Assembly (NCBI RefSeq): GCF_003049645.1
Contig: NZ_PYWK01000009.1
Span: 1-32,078, forward strand
Origin: Metasolibacillus fluoroglycofenilyticus
GTDB taxonomy: Bacteria > Bacillota > Bacilli > Bacillales_A > Planococcaceae
Direction: 5' to 3'
DNA: 32,078 nucleotides
Part shown: one piece after another, positions 21,375 to 29,167 of the stretch
Numbering within the stretch: position 1 is the stretch's first letter
Layout of the letters: each line of letters begins with the position of its first letter
Notes under the pieces: generated by a model
The model's database searches: none
Seen by the model: only the letters and a program-made list of their open reading frames with translations
Told to the model about the DNA's origin: nothing
Translations under genes and position numbers: made by a program

Positions 21375-21707
21375 ATGGGGCAACTAACATTTAGCGAGCT
21401 ACAAAACTACTTAGCATTAAAATATAAAGAAGGACGAACTTCTTCTGCATTATTTATGAAATTAGTAGAAGAAATTGGTGAAGTTGCAGAGGTATTGAAC
21501 CAATTAGAAGGTCGAAAGAAAATCGGCTTAGATGCTTCTTTAGAAAAAGAATTAGTTGATGTTATACACTACGCAATAGCTATTGCAAGTGTAAATAATA
21601 TTGATTTAACAAAGGCAATTATCGAAAAAGACAAGGAAGCAGCAATTAAATATAATCAATCTCCCAACTTGGAGGAGTTTTTAGTAGCCCAACAAAAAAT
21701 AAAATAA
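21375..21707 (+). CDS. MazG-like nucleotide pyrophosphohydrolase domain protein
   Basis: A 110-aa all-helical protein of the MazG/dUTPase-like NTP pyrophosphatase fold. The metal-binding pattern is visible: EEIGEVAE (about 31-38) and, about 20 residues later, ELVDVIHYAI (about 58-67), the ExxE...ExxD arrangement that holds Mg2+. Such proteins hydrolyse NTPs to NMP and pyrophosphate, often cleaning up modified or excess nucleotides. ATG 21375 has GAGG upstream. It is a single-domain short form without the tandem domain of full MazG. It converges on the CDF exporter gene across a shared terminator. The specific nucleotide is unknown. Confidence 0.85.
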   Translation: MGQLTFSELQNYLALKYKEGRTSSALFMKLVEEIGEVAEVLNQLEGRKKIGLDASLEKELVDVIHYAIAIASVNNIDLTKAIIEKDKEAAIKYNQSPNLEEFLVAQQKIK

Positions 21708-21748
21708 CAGTATTCATTAATTATTTCTCAATTACTATTCAAATGAAA

Positions 21749-21786
21749 GCGTCCAAAAAGCCGGCTACGCAAGGCTTTTTGGACGC
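21749..21786. terminator. Shared terminator, perfect 14-bp hairpin
   Basis: GCGTCCAAAAAGCC and GGCTTTTTGGACGC pair perfectly around a 10-nt loop between convergent genes. The arms are the same as the head of the dispersed hairpin elements, here without their tail. Confidence 0.8.
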
Positions 21787-21795
21787 CACTCTCCT

Positions 21796-22695
21796 TTAAA
21801 AATGGTAATCATCCTCTTTCGGAGCTGGTATTTCATGTGGTTCAATATGCACAAGCACTACACAATATGGATTGAATTTTTTAATCGTATTTTCTATTTG
21901 CTCTGTGATTTCATGGCTTTCCCATACATTCAAATAAGGATTAACTGTTACGGTTACATCGACAAATGACATATTGCCATGGGAGCGCCCTTTAAAATCA
22001 ACTAAGTCGCTTACACCATCCACTTTCCGAATAAGCTCACAAAGTGCCTCCGTATCTTCCGTATTAAAACCATCGGTTAATGTATGCACAGCTTCCCAAA
22101 ATATTTCTATACCTGTTTTGACAATAATAATGCCGACAAGTAACGCTGTAATGACATCAATAATTGGAAAGCCGATAATAGCTGCACCAATACCGATAGC
22201 TGTGCCAATACTAACGAGGGCATCTGAGCGATTATCGTAGGCGGCTGCTTTAACAGCACTGCTATTGATTTTATTTGCTAGCGCAATATTGTAGCGGTAA
22301 ACACCGTACATAATAACAGCACTAATTAGTGCAATAATTGCTGTTAACATAGAAGGTGTAGTGTGTGTAGGATTCCAAATGTTTTTAACAGAAGATATGA
22401 GTACTTGGATACCTACTGCAATCATAATAAATGCTGCGATTAATGAAGCTACTGTTTCCGCGCGCAAATGCCCGTATTGATGGTTATCATCTGCTGGCTT
22501 TTGAGAAATACGCAAACCAACTAATACGGCGATAGAAGCGATAATGTCCGTTGTGTTATTTAAGCCATCTGCTTTTAATGCGGCTGAGCTCCCGAGATAG
22601 CCGACAATCAATTTCATCGCGCTTAATGCAACATATGTACCAATTGATAACCATGCACCTTTTTCGCCAGCACGTAAATTTGTATATAGCTCCAC
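21796..22695 (-). CDS. CDF-family cation exporter, MneP/MneS (YeaB) type
   Basis: A 299-aa cation diffusion facilitator with six membrane helices and a cytoplasmic ferredoxin-like domain (about 210-290). TM2 holds Asp43 and Asp50 in ADGLNNTTDIIAS, TM5 holds DNRSD (Asp154, Asp158), and the loop HQYGHLRAE follows TM2. The DNRSD form with two Asp, rather than His-Asp, is typical of manganese-exporting CDFs, and the whole N-terminal half resembles B. subtilis YeaB (MneS). It should export Mn2+ in exchange for protons. AGGAGG precedes the ATG. It is transcribed leftward behind a hairpin that separates it from the CorC-type gene. Confidence 0.93.
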   Translation of the reverse strand: MELYTNLRAGEKGAWLSIGTYVALSAMKLIVGYLGSSAALKADGLNNTTDIIASIAVLVGLRISQKPADDNHQYGHLRAETVASLIAAFIMIAVGIQVLISSVKNIWNPTHTTPSMLTAIIALISAVIMYGVYRYNIALANKINSSAVKAAAYDNRSDALVSIGTAIGIGAAIIGFPIIDVITALLVGIIIVKTGIEIFWEAVHTLTDGFNTEDTEALCELIRKVDGVSDLVDFKGRSHGNMSFVDVTVTVNPYLNVWESHEITEQIENTIKKFNPYCVVLVHIEPHEIPAPKEDDYHF

Positions 22696-22731
22696 AATGT
22701 TTCCTCCTAGAAAGATTTTTAGGCATACTAA

Positions 22732-22767
22732 AGGGCGTGTCTGAAAAGTTATGTTCAGACACGCCCT
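22732..22767. repeat. Hairpin with perfect 14-bp stem upstream of the CDF gene
   Basis: AGGGCGTGTCTGAA and TTCAGACACGCCCT pair perfectly around 8 nt. It lies 36 bp before the CDF start codon and belongs to the same hairpin style as those at 13918 and 12044. It may be a terminator; the CDF promoter would then have to lie in the short gap after it or be read through. Confidence 0.6.
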
Positions 22768-22900
22768 AATGGTGACATATGTTTATGTGACCATCGTAGT
22801 ATTAATAAATAATGTTTAGAAAGTTAAAACTTATTGTAAATCAAAAGTATCGAATCAAATGTTTTCAATAAGATATAATCTAATAAAACAGCTATCATTG

Positions 22901-22933
22901 TCCGAAAAGCGTTATGTTAGACCACTTTTCGGA
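22901..22933 (-). terminator. Hairpin after the CorC-type gene
   Basis: TCCGAAAAG and CTTTTCGGA form a 9-bp stem eight bases beyond the stop codon on the minus strand. The T run is weak, so termination is only likely. Confidence 0.55.
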
Positions 22934-22940
22934 TAACTCC

Positions 22941-24293
22941 TTAAACTTCTTCAATTAAATTATTTTCGGTTACTTCAATCTCTTCTAGCTTTTTGATTTC
23001 GAGATATAAAATATGATGACCGTCGGATTCCTTAATTGTAAATTGATAACCGTAAGCTTCGAATGTATCACCTTCGACTACATCAAAATGCTGTGTCATT
23101 ACCCAGCCACCGATTGTATCAATATCTTCATCTTCAATTGCAATTCCTAAAATATCATTGACATTTTCTAAAAGCACTTTTGCATCAATAATATAATGAT
23201 TTTCGCTTATTTCCTGTATTTCTGGTATTTCGTCAGCATCGAATTCGTCTTGAATATCACCGACAATTTCCTCGATAATATCTTCAATTGTTACTAAACC
23301 AGATGTACCACCGTATTCATCCAATAAAATAGCCAAATGGATGCGTTCTTGCTGGAACTTTAATAATAAGTCACTAATCGGAATTGTATCAATTACACGA
23401 ATAACAGGTTGCATATAATCTTCTACTTTTGTTTCCCCATTTACAGGGTCTTTAATGTAAGCAGTTAATAAATGCTTCATGTTGACTAAGCCGACAACAT
23501 GGTCTTTGTCGCCATCGGTAATTGGATAACGCGTATATTGTTCAACGCCCATTACTTCAAATACTTCTCGTAATGTTTGGTCTTTTTCAATGCTAATAAT
23601 TTCAGTACGGGGTACCATAATTTCTTTTGCGATTCGATCAGAAAACTCGAAAATGCTATTTACATATTCGTATTCAGAGTGATTAATTTCTCCACCCTTT
23701 AAGCTATCTGATAAAATCATGCGAAGCTCTTCCTCGGAGTGGGCTGCTTCTGATTCAGAAACCAATTTTAAACCAAAAAGTCCTGTTAACGCACGAGCTG
23801 AGCCGTTTAATGCGCGAATGAAAGGATACATAATGTTATGGAATAAAATAAGTGGCCCTGCTAAATTTAATGTGACAGCCTCCGCTTTTTGAATAGCTAA
23901 TGTTTTCGGCGCTAATTCCCCTACGACAACGTGTAAAAATGTCACAAGTGAAAAGGCAATAATAAATGAAAGAAGCGATGTAATGCGACCTTCTAAGCCA
24001 AATAACTCAAATAACGGATGTAAAATAAACGCAAATGTCGGCTCACCTAGCCATCCTAATCCGAGTGCGGTAATTGTAATACCGAGCTGACAGGCTGACA
24101 AATATTCATCTAAATTTGAAATTACTTTTTTCGCCTTCAACGCCTTTTTGTTACCTTCCGCTACAAGCTGGTCGATACGTGTAGCCCTTATTTTTACTAT
24201 GGCAAACTCACTAGCAACAAAAAATGCCGTAGCAGCAATTAATAGAGCAAATGCTACAAGCCTTATGGTTAGCTCTCCTATATCTCCGTCCAA
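22941..24293 (-). CDS. CorC/HlyC-type CNNM-CBS membrane protein
   Basis: A 450-aa hemolysin-family protein. The CNNM/DUF21 membrane domain (about 1-195) has four helices and the motif SACQLGITITALGLGWLGEP; a CBS pair follows (about 220-340, with IMVPRTEI and LLDEYGGTSGLVTIEDI), and the C-terminal CorC_HlyC domain (about 355-440) contains DTIGGWVM. Bacterial relatives are Mg2+/Co2+ efflux or homeostasis transporters whose CBS domains bind ATP-Mg2+. The start is TTG 24293 with AAAGGAA five bases upstream; no ATG fits. That ribosome binding site partly lies in a long hairpin (24301-24336), so translation may be controlled. Metal preference is not decided. Confidence 0.92.
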   Translation of the reverse strand: MDGDIGELTIRLVAFALLIAATAFFVASEFAIVKIRATRIDQLVAEGNKKALKAKKVISNLDEYLSACQLGITITALGLGWLGEPTFAFILHPLFELFGLEGRITSLLSFIIAFSLVTFLHVVVGELAPKTLAIQKAEAVTLNLAGPLILFHNIMYPFIRALNGSARALTGLFGLKLVSESEAAHSEEELRMILSDSLKGGEINHSEYEYVNSIFEFSDRIAKEIMVPRTEIISIEKDQTLREVFEVMGVEQYTRYPITDGDKDHVVGLVNMKHLLTAYIKDPVNGETKVEDYMQPVIRVIDTIPISDLLLKFQQERIHLAILLDEYGGTSGLVTIEDIIEEIVGDIQDEFDADEIPEIQEISENHYIIDAKVLLENVNDILGIAIEDEDIDTIGGWVMTQHFDVVEGDTFEAYGYQFTIKESDGHHILYLEIKKLEEIEVTENNLIEEV

Positions 24294-24300
24294 ATAATTC

Positions 24301-24336
24301 CTTTATTTGCGGCCCAGATGAGGGTGGCAAATAAAG
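24301..24336 (-). promoter_or_regulatory. Long 5'-leader hairpin touching the CorC-type gene's ribosome binding site
   Basis: On the minus strand CTTTATTTGC pairs with GCAAATAAAG (10 bp), with an inner CCC/GGG stem and a 6-nt loop. The right arm ends in AAAG, the first half of AAAGGAA, the ribosome binding site of the TTG start. No T run follows, so it is not a terminator. It may be a translational control structure or a protein-binding palindrome. It matches no riboswitch class that I recognise. Confidence 0.5.
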
Positions 24337-24376
24337 AGTACACCTCCTATAATAGAAAAATTTTTTGAATACTTTT

Positions 24377-24405
24377 ATCATAAAAGATTTCTCACTAAAA
24401 AACAA
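24377..24405 (-). promoter_or_regulatory. Promoter of the CorC-type gene
   Basis: On the minus strand TTGTTT and TATGAT are 17 bp apart, giving a leader of about 75 nt that contains the hairpin. Confidence 0.5.
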
Positions 24406-24559
24406 TTTTTGCTGACGATTTTTTTCAACTCTGTTTAAAATGGCAAGTAAGGCTTGGTATGTGACGAGCAATAGTAAGGATAACCTTAATTCGAGTGAAT
24501 ATTCTGTTAATTTGTATTATCATATAATTAACTATAAATAAAAAGAGAGGGGACATGGC

Positions 24560-25000
24560 ATGAATGCGAAAATGTGGTTGCTAGTATTTAGCGTATTACT
24601 GCTTTTAGTAGCTTGTACAGGTAATAAGAAAGAAGCTTGGCAGGAAAGCGAATTTTTTGAATCAGGAAGTTATCGAATGATTGGAATCAAAGATAAAGTT
24701 GGCTTTATTTACGATAAAGAAACGATACCATTTACTGCAAATGAACCGAATAAATATATGTGGCATTTTTGGGGGGATGAGGATGAGTTAAAAGGCGATA
24801 TTAAAGTAATTGGGATATTTGAAGACGAGCCAGACGAAAAAATTGAAATTTTACACGAAAAAATTAACTATTTAAGTGCTCACAACGGTGCAGATTATCA
24901 TATACCTAGTTTGATGGAGTTGCCGAAAGCTGGTATGTGGAAGCTAGAAGTTTATATAGATGATAAAATTTTTGAAACGATTTATGTTGAGGTGGCATAA
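24560..25000 (+). CDS. Putative lipoprotein, DUF4871-like
   Basis: A 146-aa lipoprotein. The signal peptide MNAKMWLLVFSVLLLLVAC ends in the lipobox LVAC, so Cys19 would be lipidated and the protein held on the outer face of the membrane. The mature part is beta-rich and acidic, with aromatic stretches (NKYMWHFWGDEDELKG) and the end GMWKLEVYIDDKIFETIYVE, which resembles DUF4871-type domains of Bacillus; the match is from memory. GAGAGGGG lies seven bases before ATG 24560. TATAAT at about 24525 is a plausible -10. The function is unknown. Confidence 0.8.
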   Translation: MNAKMWLLVFSVLLLLVACTGNKKEAWQESEFFESGSYRMIGIKDKVGFIYDKETIPFTANEPNKYMWHFWGDEDELKGDIKVIGIFEDEPDEKIEILHEKINYLSAHNGADYHIPSLMELPKAGMWKLEVYIDDKIFETIYVEVA

Positions 25001-25048
25001 TTTTATTAACGACAGAATTCACAAAAACATTTAATTTTTCAAAAAATA

Positions 25049-25078
25049 TTGACTTAGTAAATTTCTGTATGCTAATCT
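25049..25078 (+). promoter_or_regulatory. Promoter of the BmrCD-like leader transcript
   Basis: TTGACT (25049-25054) and TAATCT (25073-25078) are 18 bp apart, with TG one base before the -10 (extended -10). Transcription from about 25085 gives a leader of ~340 nt before the first ABC gene. Confidence 0.55.
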
Positions 25079-25119
25079 TAAGGGGCACTAAATAATTTAA
25101 GGAAATGGAGGTAAGGATT

Positions 25120-25173
25120 ATGATGATTTTATTAAACAGCACAATAACTAAACATTTTAATCCGGACCTGTAG
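25120..25173 (+). CDS. 17-aa leader peptide upstream of the ABC exporter
   Basis: A tiny frame encoding MMILLNSTITKHFNPDL with TGGAGGT seven bases before the ATG, a strong ribosome binding site. It ends 42 nt before two hairpins, the second a terminator. In B. subtilis the leader peptide BmrB precedes bmrCD and couples ribosome stalling by antibiotics to exporter expression; this frame sits in the matching place. Its sequence is not recognisably BmrB. Its role as a stalling sensor is inferred. Confidence 0.55.
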   Translation: MMILLNSTITKHFNPDL

Positions 25174-25214
25174 CATGTTCTTTTTATTATTTGCTTGAAC
25201 GCGCATAATAACAA

Positions 25215-25289
25215 GATGATACAGGCACGTCCCTGTATCTCTTATTTTAGGCATGTATCCTAATATAATGGGGATATATGTCTTTTTTT
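25215..25289 (+). terminator. Attenuator-like tandem hairpins in the ABC exporter leader
   Basis: The first hairpin pairs GATACAGG (25218-25225) with CCTGTATC (25232-25239). The second pairs GCATGTATCC (25251-25260) with GGATATATG (25272-25280), one G-U pair, and is followed by TC and seven T: an intrinsic terminator inside the leader. The left arm of the first (GATACAGGC) can also pair with GCATGTATC of the second with one mismatch, which would break the terminator. This is the layout of transcription attenuation. Confidence 0.65.
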
Positions 25290-25330
25290 GTGCCTAAGGC
25301 GTGCGAAAATAGATGAAGGAGGACATCCGT

Positions 25331-25387
25331 ATGTTCAAACAGTTTCAAGTGAAAATTTTAAAAAGGGAATCGCTAGATAGTGGATAG
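25331..25387 (+). CDS. 18-aa second leader peptide
   Basis: MFKQFQVKILKRESLDSG, with GAAGGAGG eight bases before the ATG, a near-perfect ribosome binding site. It lies after the terminator and 34 bp before the first ABC gene, so it is translated only when the terminator is passed. It may couple translation to bmrC-like, whose own ribosome binding site (AGGTAGG, 11 bases before ATG) is weakly placed. It could also be a remnant. Confidence 0.45.
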   Translation: MFKQFQVKILKRESLDSG

Positions 25388-25421
25388 TGTAACTTTACAG
25401 TGAAGGTAGGTAAAAAAGAAT

Positions 25422-27164
25422 ATGTTTGATGTATTAGGAAAATTAACATGGTTTTTTAAGCAATATTGGAGGCGTTACACAATTGCGATTGTGCTGCTGA
25501 TTTTAGCGAGTATCGTTGAAGTACTTCCGCCATGGGTACTCGGTCAGGCAATTGATGAGATGACGGAGGGTATAATGACAAAGGAATTGCTTAGCTTTTA
25601 TTTGATAGGCATGCTTGTCATTATTGTACTCAGTTATTTAATGAATTTCGTGTGGCAATATCAATTATTCGGCGGTGCGATTACATTGGAGCGGATTTTA
25701 CGTAAACGATTAATGCACCAATTTTTAAAAATGACGCCAACATTTTATGAGAAAAATCGTACAGGTGATTTAATGGCTCGTGCGACGAACGATTTAAACG
25801 CGGTGTCATTAACGGCTGGTTTTGGTATTATGACGTTGATTGATTCGACGGTTTATATGGGTGCAATTATTTTAGCGATGGGCTTTTTCATTTCATGGAA
25901 ATTAACATTTTTTGCAATGCTACCTGTGCCAATCATGGCGATTTTAATTCAATACTTAGGGAAAATCGTTCATGAGCGTTATATGACGGCGCAAGAGGCG
26001 TTTGGCGAGCTCAATGACGATGTATTAGAATCAGTCGCTGGGGTACGTGTTATTCGCGCTTACGTACAAGAAACGAGAGATCAAAAGCACTTTGCTAATA
26101 AAAGTGAGGATGTATTCCAAAAAAATATGCATGTAGCAAAAATTAATGCATTATTTGGACCAATTACAAAAGCAGGTACGGCTATTTGTTATGTTGTAGC
26201 ATTAGGGTACGGGGCTGTCTTAGTATCGAACAACGAATTGACAGTAGGTCAGCTTGTAACGTTTAACGTTTATTTAGGGTTGGCAGTATGGCCAATGTTC
26301 GCCATTGGCGAGTTGATTAACGTCATGCAGCAGGGGAATGCTTCGCTTGACCGTGTACAAGAAACACTTGATTACGAGGCAGATGTACAAAATCCAACAC
26401 AAGCTGTGGCATTACAAGCGCCAACAGCCATTGGTTTTAATAATTTTACATTCCAATATCCTTTATCGCAGGTGAAAAACTTGCAGCAAATTTCAGTTGC
26501 CTTAAAGCAAGGGCAAACTTTAGGAATTGTCGGGAAAACAGGCGCGGGTAAAACAACATTTGTTAAGCAGCTATTACGAGAATATCCAATTGGTAATGGT
26601 CAATTAACAATTGCTGACATTGACTTGGCACAGCAAACGAAGGAGCAAGTGCTCGATTGGATTGGCTACGTGCCACAAGACCATGTCTTATTCTCAAGGA
26701 CAATTCGTGAAAACATTTTATTTGGTAAAGAAGATGCAACAGAGGCGCAAATTGCAGATGCGATTCGACTTGCGCATTTTGAGCAAGATTTAAAAAACTT
26801 GCCGATGGGCATTGAAACGCTCGTAGGAGAGAAGGGTGTTTCACTATCGGGTGGACAAAAGCAGCGTGTATCAATTGCACGTGCACTCATTAAAAATCCT
26901 GAAATATTAATTTTGGACGATTCATTGTCAGCAGTTGACGCAAAAACAGAGGCAAAAATTATTGACAATATTCAAAATGAACGTAGTGGTAAAACGACGA
27001 TTATTACGACACACCGTTTATCAGGCATCCAACACGCAGACCACATTATCGTGTTAGATGATGGGATGATTACAGAGCAAGGTACACATGAGGAGCTTCT
27101 TGCACAGAATGGCTGGTATAAAGAGCAATTTGACCGCCAGCAGCTAGAGGGGGGATCTGAATGA
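25422..27164 (+). CDS. bmrC: Heterodimeric multidrug ABC exporter subunit, BmrC/YheI-like
   Basis: A 580-aa half-transporter: six membrane helices (about 1-320) and an ATPase domain. Walker A is GKTGAGKTT (about 371-379), the signature LSGGQ is near 475, and Walker B ends ILILDDSLSAVD, with Asp in place of the catalytic Glu (about 500). This non-canonical site is the mark of the BmrC partner in heterodimeric exporters. Motifs such as PTFYEKNRTGDLMARATNDL and IGELINVMQQGNASLDRV closely match YheI of B. subtilis. With the next gene it should export drugs or lipophilic compounds using ATP. Its stop overlaps the next start (ATGA). Expression is likely set by the attenuator upstream. Confidence 0.94.
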   Translation: MFDVLGKLTWFFKQYWRRYTIAIVLLILASIVEVLPPWVLGQAIDEMTEGIMTKELLSFYLIGMLVIIVLSYLMNFVWQYQLFGGAITLERILRKRLMHQFLKMTPTFYEKNRTGDLMARATNDLNAVSLTAGFGIMTLIDSTVYMGAIILAMGFFISWKLTFFAMLPVPIMAILIQYLGKIVHERYMTAQEAFGELNDDVLESVAGVRVIRAYVQETRDQKHFANKSEDVFQKNMHVAKINALFGPITKAGTAICYVVALGYGAVLVSNNELTVGQLVTFNVYLGLAVWPMFAIGELINVMQQGNASLDRVQETLDYEADVQNPTQAVALQAPTAIGFNNFTFQYPLSQVKNLQQISVALKQGQTLGIVGKTGAGKTTFVKQLLREYPIGNGQLTIADIDLAQQTKEQVLDWIGYVPQDHVLFSRTIRENILFGKEDATEAQIADAIRLAHFEQDLKNLPMGIETLVGEKGVSLSGGQKQRVSIARALIKNPEILILDDSLSAVDAKTEAKIIDNIQNERSGKTTIITTHRLSGIQHADHIIVLDDGMITEQGTHEELLAQNGWYKEQFDRQQLEGGSE

Positions 27165-28897
27165 GTACAAGTAAACGTTTGTATCATTACGCTTTAACAT
27201 TTAAAAAGCCAATTTTAGTCGGTTTGACTTTATTAACATTAGCTGTTTTTGCAGAGCTAGCCGGGCCATTTATCGCAAAACATATAATTGATAATTATAT
27301 GACGCCGGGGACAATAGCTGTTAAACCATTGACTGGACTATTAGCGGTGTTCTTCGGGCTATCTATAGCGACAGCGATTTTACGTTATTTTATGTATATT
27401 TATTTGCAAATCGGGGCGAATCGCGTTGTGCAACAAATGCGCCGAGATGTTTTTGGTCATATTCAAACATTGCCGATTCATTACTTTGACAATTTACCAG
27501 CCGGAAAAGTAGTGGCACGTGTGACGAATGATACAGAGGCTGTGCGCAATTTATATGTGCAAGTGCTCTCACAGTTTGCAACAAGCATTATTTCCATTGC
27601 AGGGGTTTATATTGCTTTATTTATTTTAGATGTGAAATTGGGGCTAATCGCTTTAATTGTTATTCCACTTGTTTATGGCTGGATGATTGGTTATCGCAAA
27701 TTTGCCGCAAAGTATAATCATGTTATCCGAACAAAAATCGCAGATATTAATGCGATGATTAATGAGTCGATTAACGGAATGACAATTATTCAGGCATTCC
27801 GTCGCGAAAACCAAATGAAAAAGGAGTTCGCAGAGATGAATGATGAGCATTATGAATATAATCGCAAGCTGTTATTTTTAGATTCAGCTACATCATTCAA
27901 CTTAGTAAACGTCTTCAGATTATTAATGTTTATGGTTTTCATTTATTACTTTGGTACGCAATCAATGACGATGCCAGAGGCAATAACAGCGGGGACATTA
28001 TACGCACTTGTCGACTATTTGACACGTCTGTTCAACCCAATTGTTAACTTTGTAAACCAGTTCTCACAGCTTGAGCGCTCATTAGTAGCAGGCTCTCGCG
28101 TATTTGAGCTATTAGATCAACAGGGTGAACCAGTGAGTGAGTACCGTATCGAGCGTTATGAGGGCAATGTTCTGTTTGAAAATGTTTCATTTGCCTATAA
28201 AAATGATGAGTATGTGCTGAAAAATTTAAATTTCGAAGCGAAAAAGGGCGAAACAGTCGCGCTTGTTGGGCATACAGGGTCAGGAAAAAGCTCGATTATG
28301 AACCTATTATTCCGCTTCTACGACCCACAAAAAGGGTGCATTACAATTGATGGGCAGGATATTACAAGCTTGCCTCGTCAATCAATACGCGACCATATGG
28401 GCATTGTGCTACAAGACCCGTATTTATTTACAGGGACAATCGCCTCCAATGTCAGCTTAAACGACGAGCGTATTTCACGCGAAACAGTGGAAAAGGCACT
28501 AGCTGCTGTTGGCGGTGAACGCGTATTAGCGAATTTAGAAAAAGGACTGGATGAGCCGGTAATCGAAAAAGGAAGCACGCTGTCCTCAGGGCAGCGCCAA
28601 TTAATTTCCTTCGCCCGCGCACTTGCCTTTAATCCAGCGATATTAATTTTAGATGAGGCTACATCGAATATTGATACAGAAACAGAGGAAATTATTCAGC
28701 ATGCGATGGAAGTCCTAAAACAGGGACGCACAACATTTATTATCGCTCACCGTCTATCAACAATAAAAAATGCTGATAAAATTCTTGTATTAGACCGTGG
28801 CGAAATTGTCGAGCAAGGTACGCATGAGGAGCTATTAGCATTAGGCGGTCGCTACGAAACAATGTATCAGCTACAGGCAAATTCATTAAATGGATAA
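27161..28897 (+). CDS. bmrD: Heterodimeric multidrug ABC exporter subunit, BmrD/YheH-like
   Basis: A 578-aa half-transporter paired with the previous gene. Walker A is GHTGSGKSS (about 370-378), Walker B ILILDEATSNID has the catalytic Glu (about 499), and the signature is LSSGQ, with Ser for Gly. The signature of this subunit faces the degenerate site of BmrC, so one of the two ATP sites should be inactive and the other active. IHYFDNLPAGKVVARVTNDTEAVR matches YheH-type proteins. It is shorter than B. subtilis BmrD (about 670 aa): the extracytoplasmic insert after the first helix is absent. A perfect palindromic terminator follows. Confidence 0.93.
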   Translation: MSTSKRLYHYALTFKKPILVGLTLLTLAVFAELAGPFIAKHIIDNYMTPGTIAVKPLTGLLAVFFGLSIATAILRYFMYIYLQIGANRVVQQMRRDVFGHIQTLPIHYFDNLPAGKVVARVTNDTEAVRNLYVQVLSQFATSIISIAGVYIALFILDVKLGLIALIVIPLVYGWMIGYRKFAAKYNHVIRTKIADINAMINESINGMTIIQAFRRENQMKKEFAEMNDEHYEYNRKLLFLDSATSFNLVNVFRLLMFMVFIYYFGTQSMTMPEAITAGTLYALVDYLTRLFNPIVNFVNQFSQLERSLVAGSRVFELLDQQGEPVSEYRIERYEGNVLFENVSFAYKNDEYVLKNLNFEAKKGETVALVGHTGSGKSSIMNLLFRFYDPQKGCITIDGQDITSLPRQSIRDHMGIVLQDPYLFTGTIASNVSLNDERISRETVEKALAAVGGERVLANLEKGLDEPVIEKGSTLSSGQRQLISFARALAFNPAILILDEATSNIDTETEEIIQHAMEVLKQGRTTFIIAHRLSTIKNADKILVLDRGEIVEQGTHEELLALGGRYETMYQLQANSLNG

Positions 28898-28939
28898 GGT
28901 GCCTGGCACGCAAACAATTCTGATAATTCACTACAATTT

Positions 28940-28975
28940 AAGGCGCTAACAAATTTTGTTAGCGCCTTATTTTTA
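28940..28975 (+). terminator. Terminator of bmrCD-like operon
   Basis: A 30-bp perfect palindrome, with arms beginning AAGGCGCTAACAAAA, followed by ATTTTTAT. Confidence 0.92.
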
Positions 28976-29167
28976 TCTTTTTAAATACTTCCTAAAATGC
29001 ATTTTACCATAATTAAAATAAACCGAGTTTTGTAGTCTTGAAGACAAGATGAATCTTGCGAGCAATGGTGTTGTTTTGATTTTTGTTGTTAAGTATATTG
29101 CTTATTTACTACGAAGAACGTATATTTAGATTATCGAATTAATTGTCTAAAAAACGAGGTGCGACAA

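Noticed and set aside
24211..24471. A minus-strand frame overlapping the CorC-type start as a leader peptide
   Set aside because: AGGAGGTG lies in it, but the nearest start codon is a TTG about 10 bases on, and most of the frame runs antiphase into the CorC-type gene with Cys-rich, non-protein-like sequence.
28898..28915. GGTGCCTGGCAC after bmrD-like as a specific operator
   Set aside because: It is a short palindrome that I recall as common in Bacillaceae intergenic regions, and the real terminator lies just downstream.
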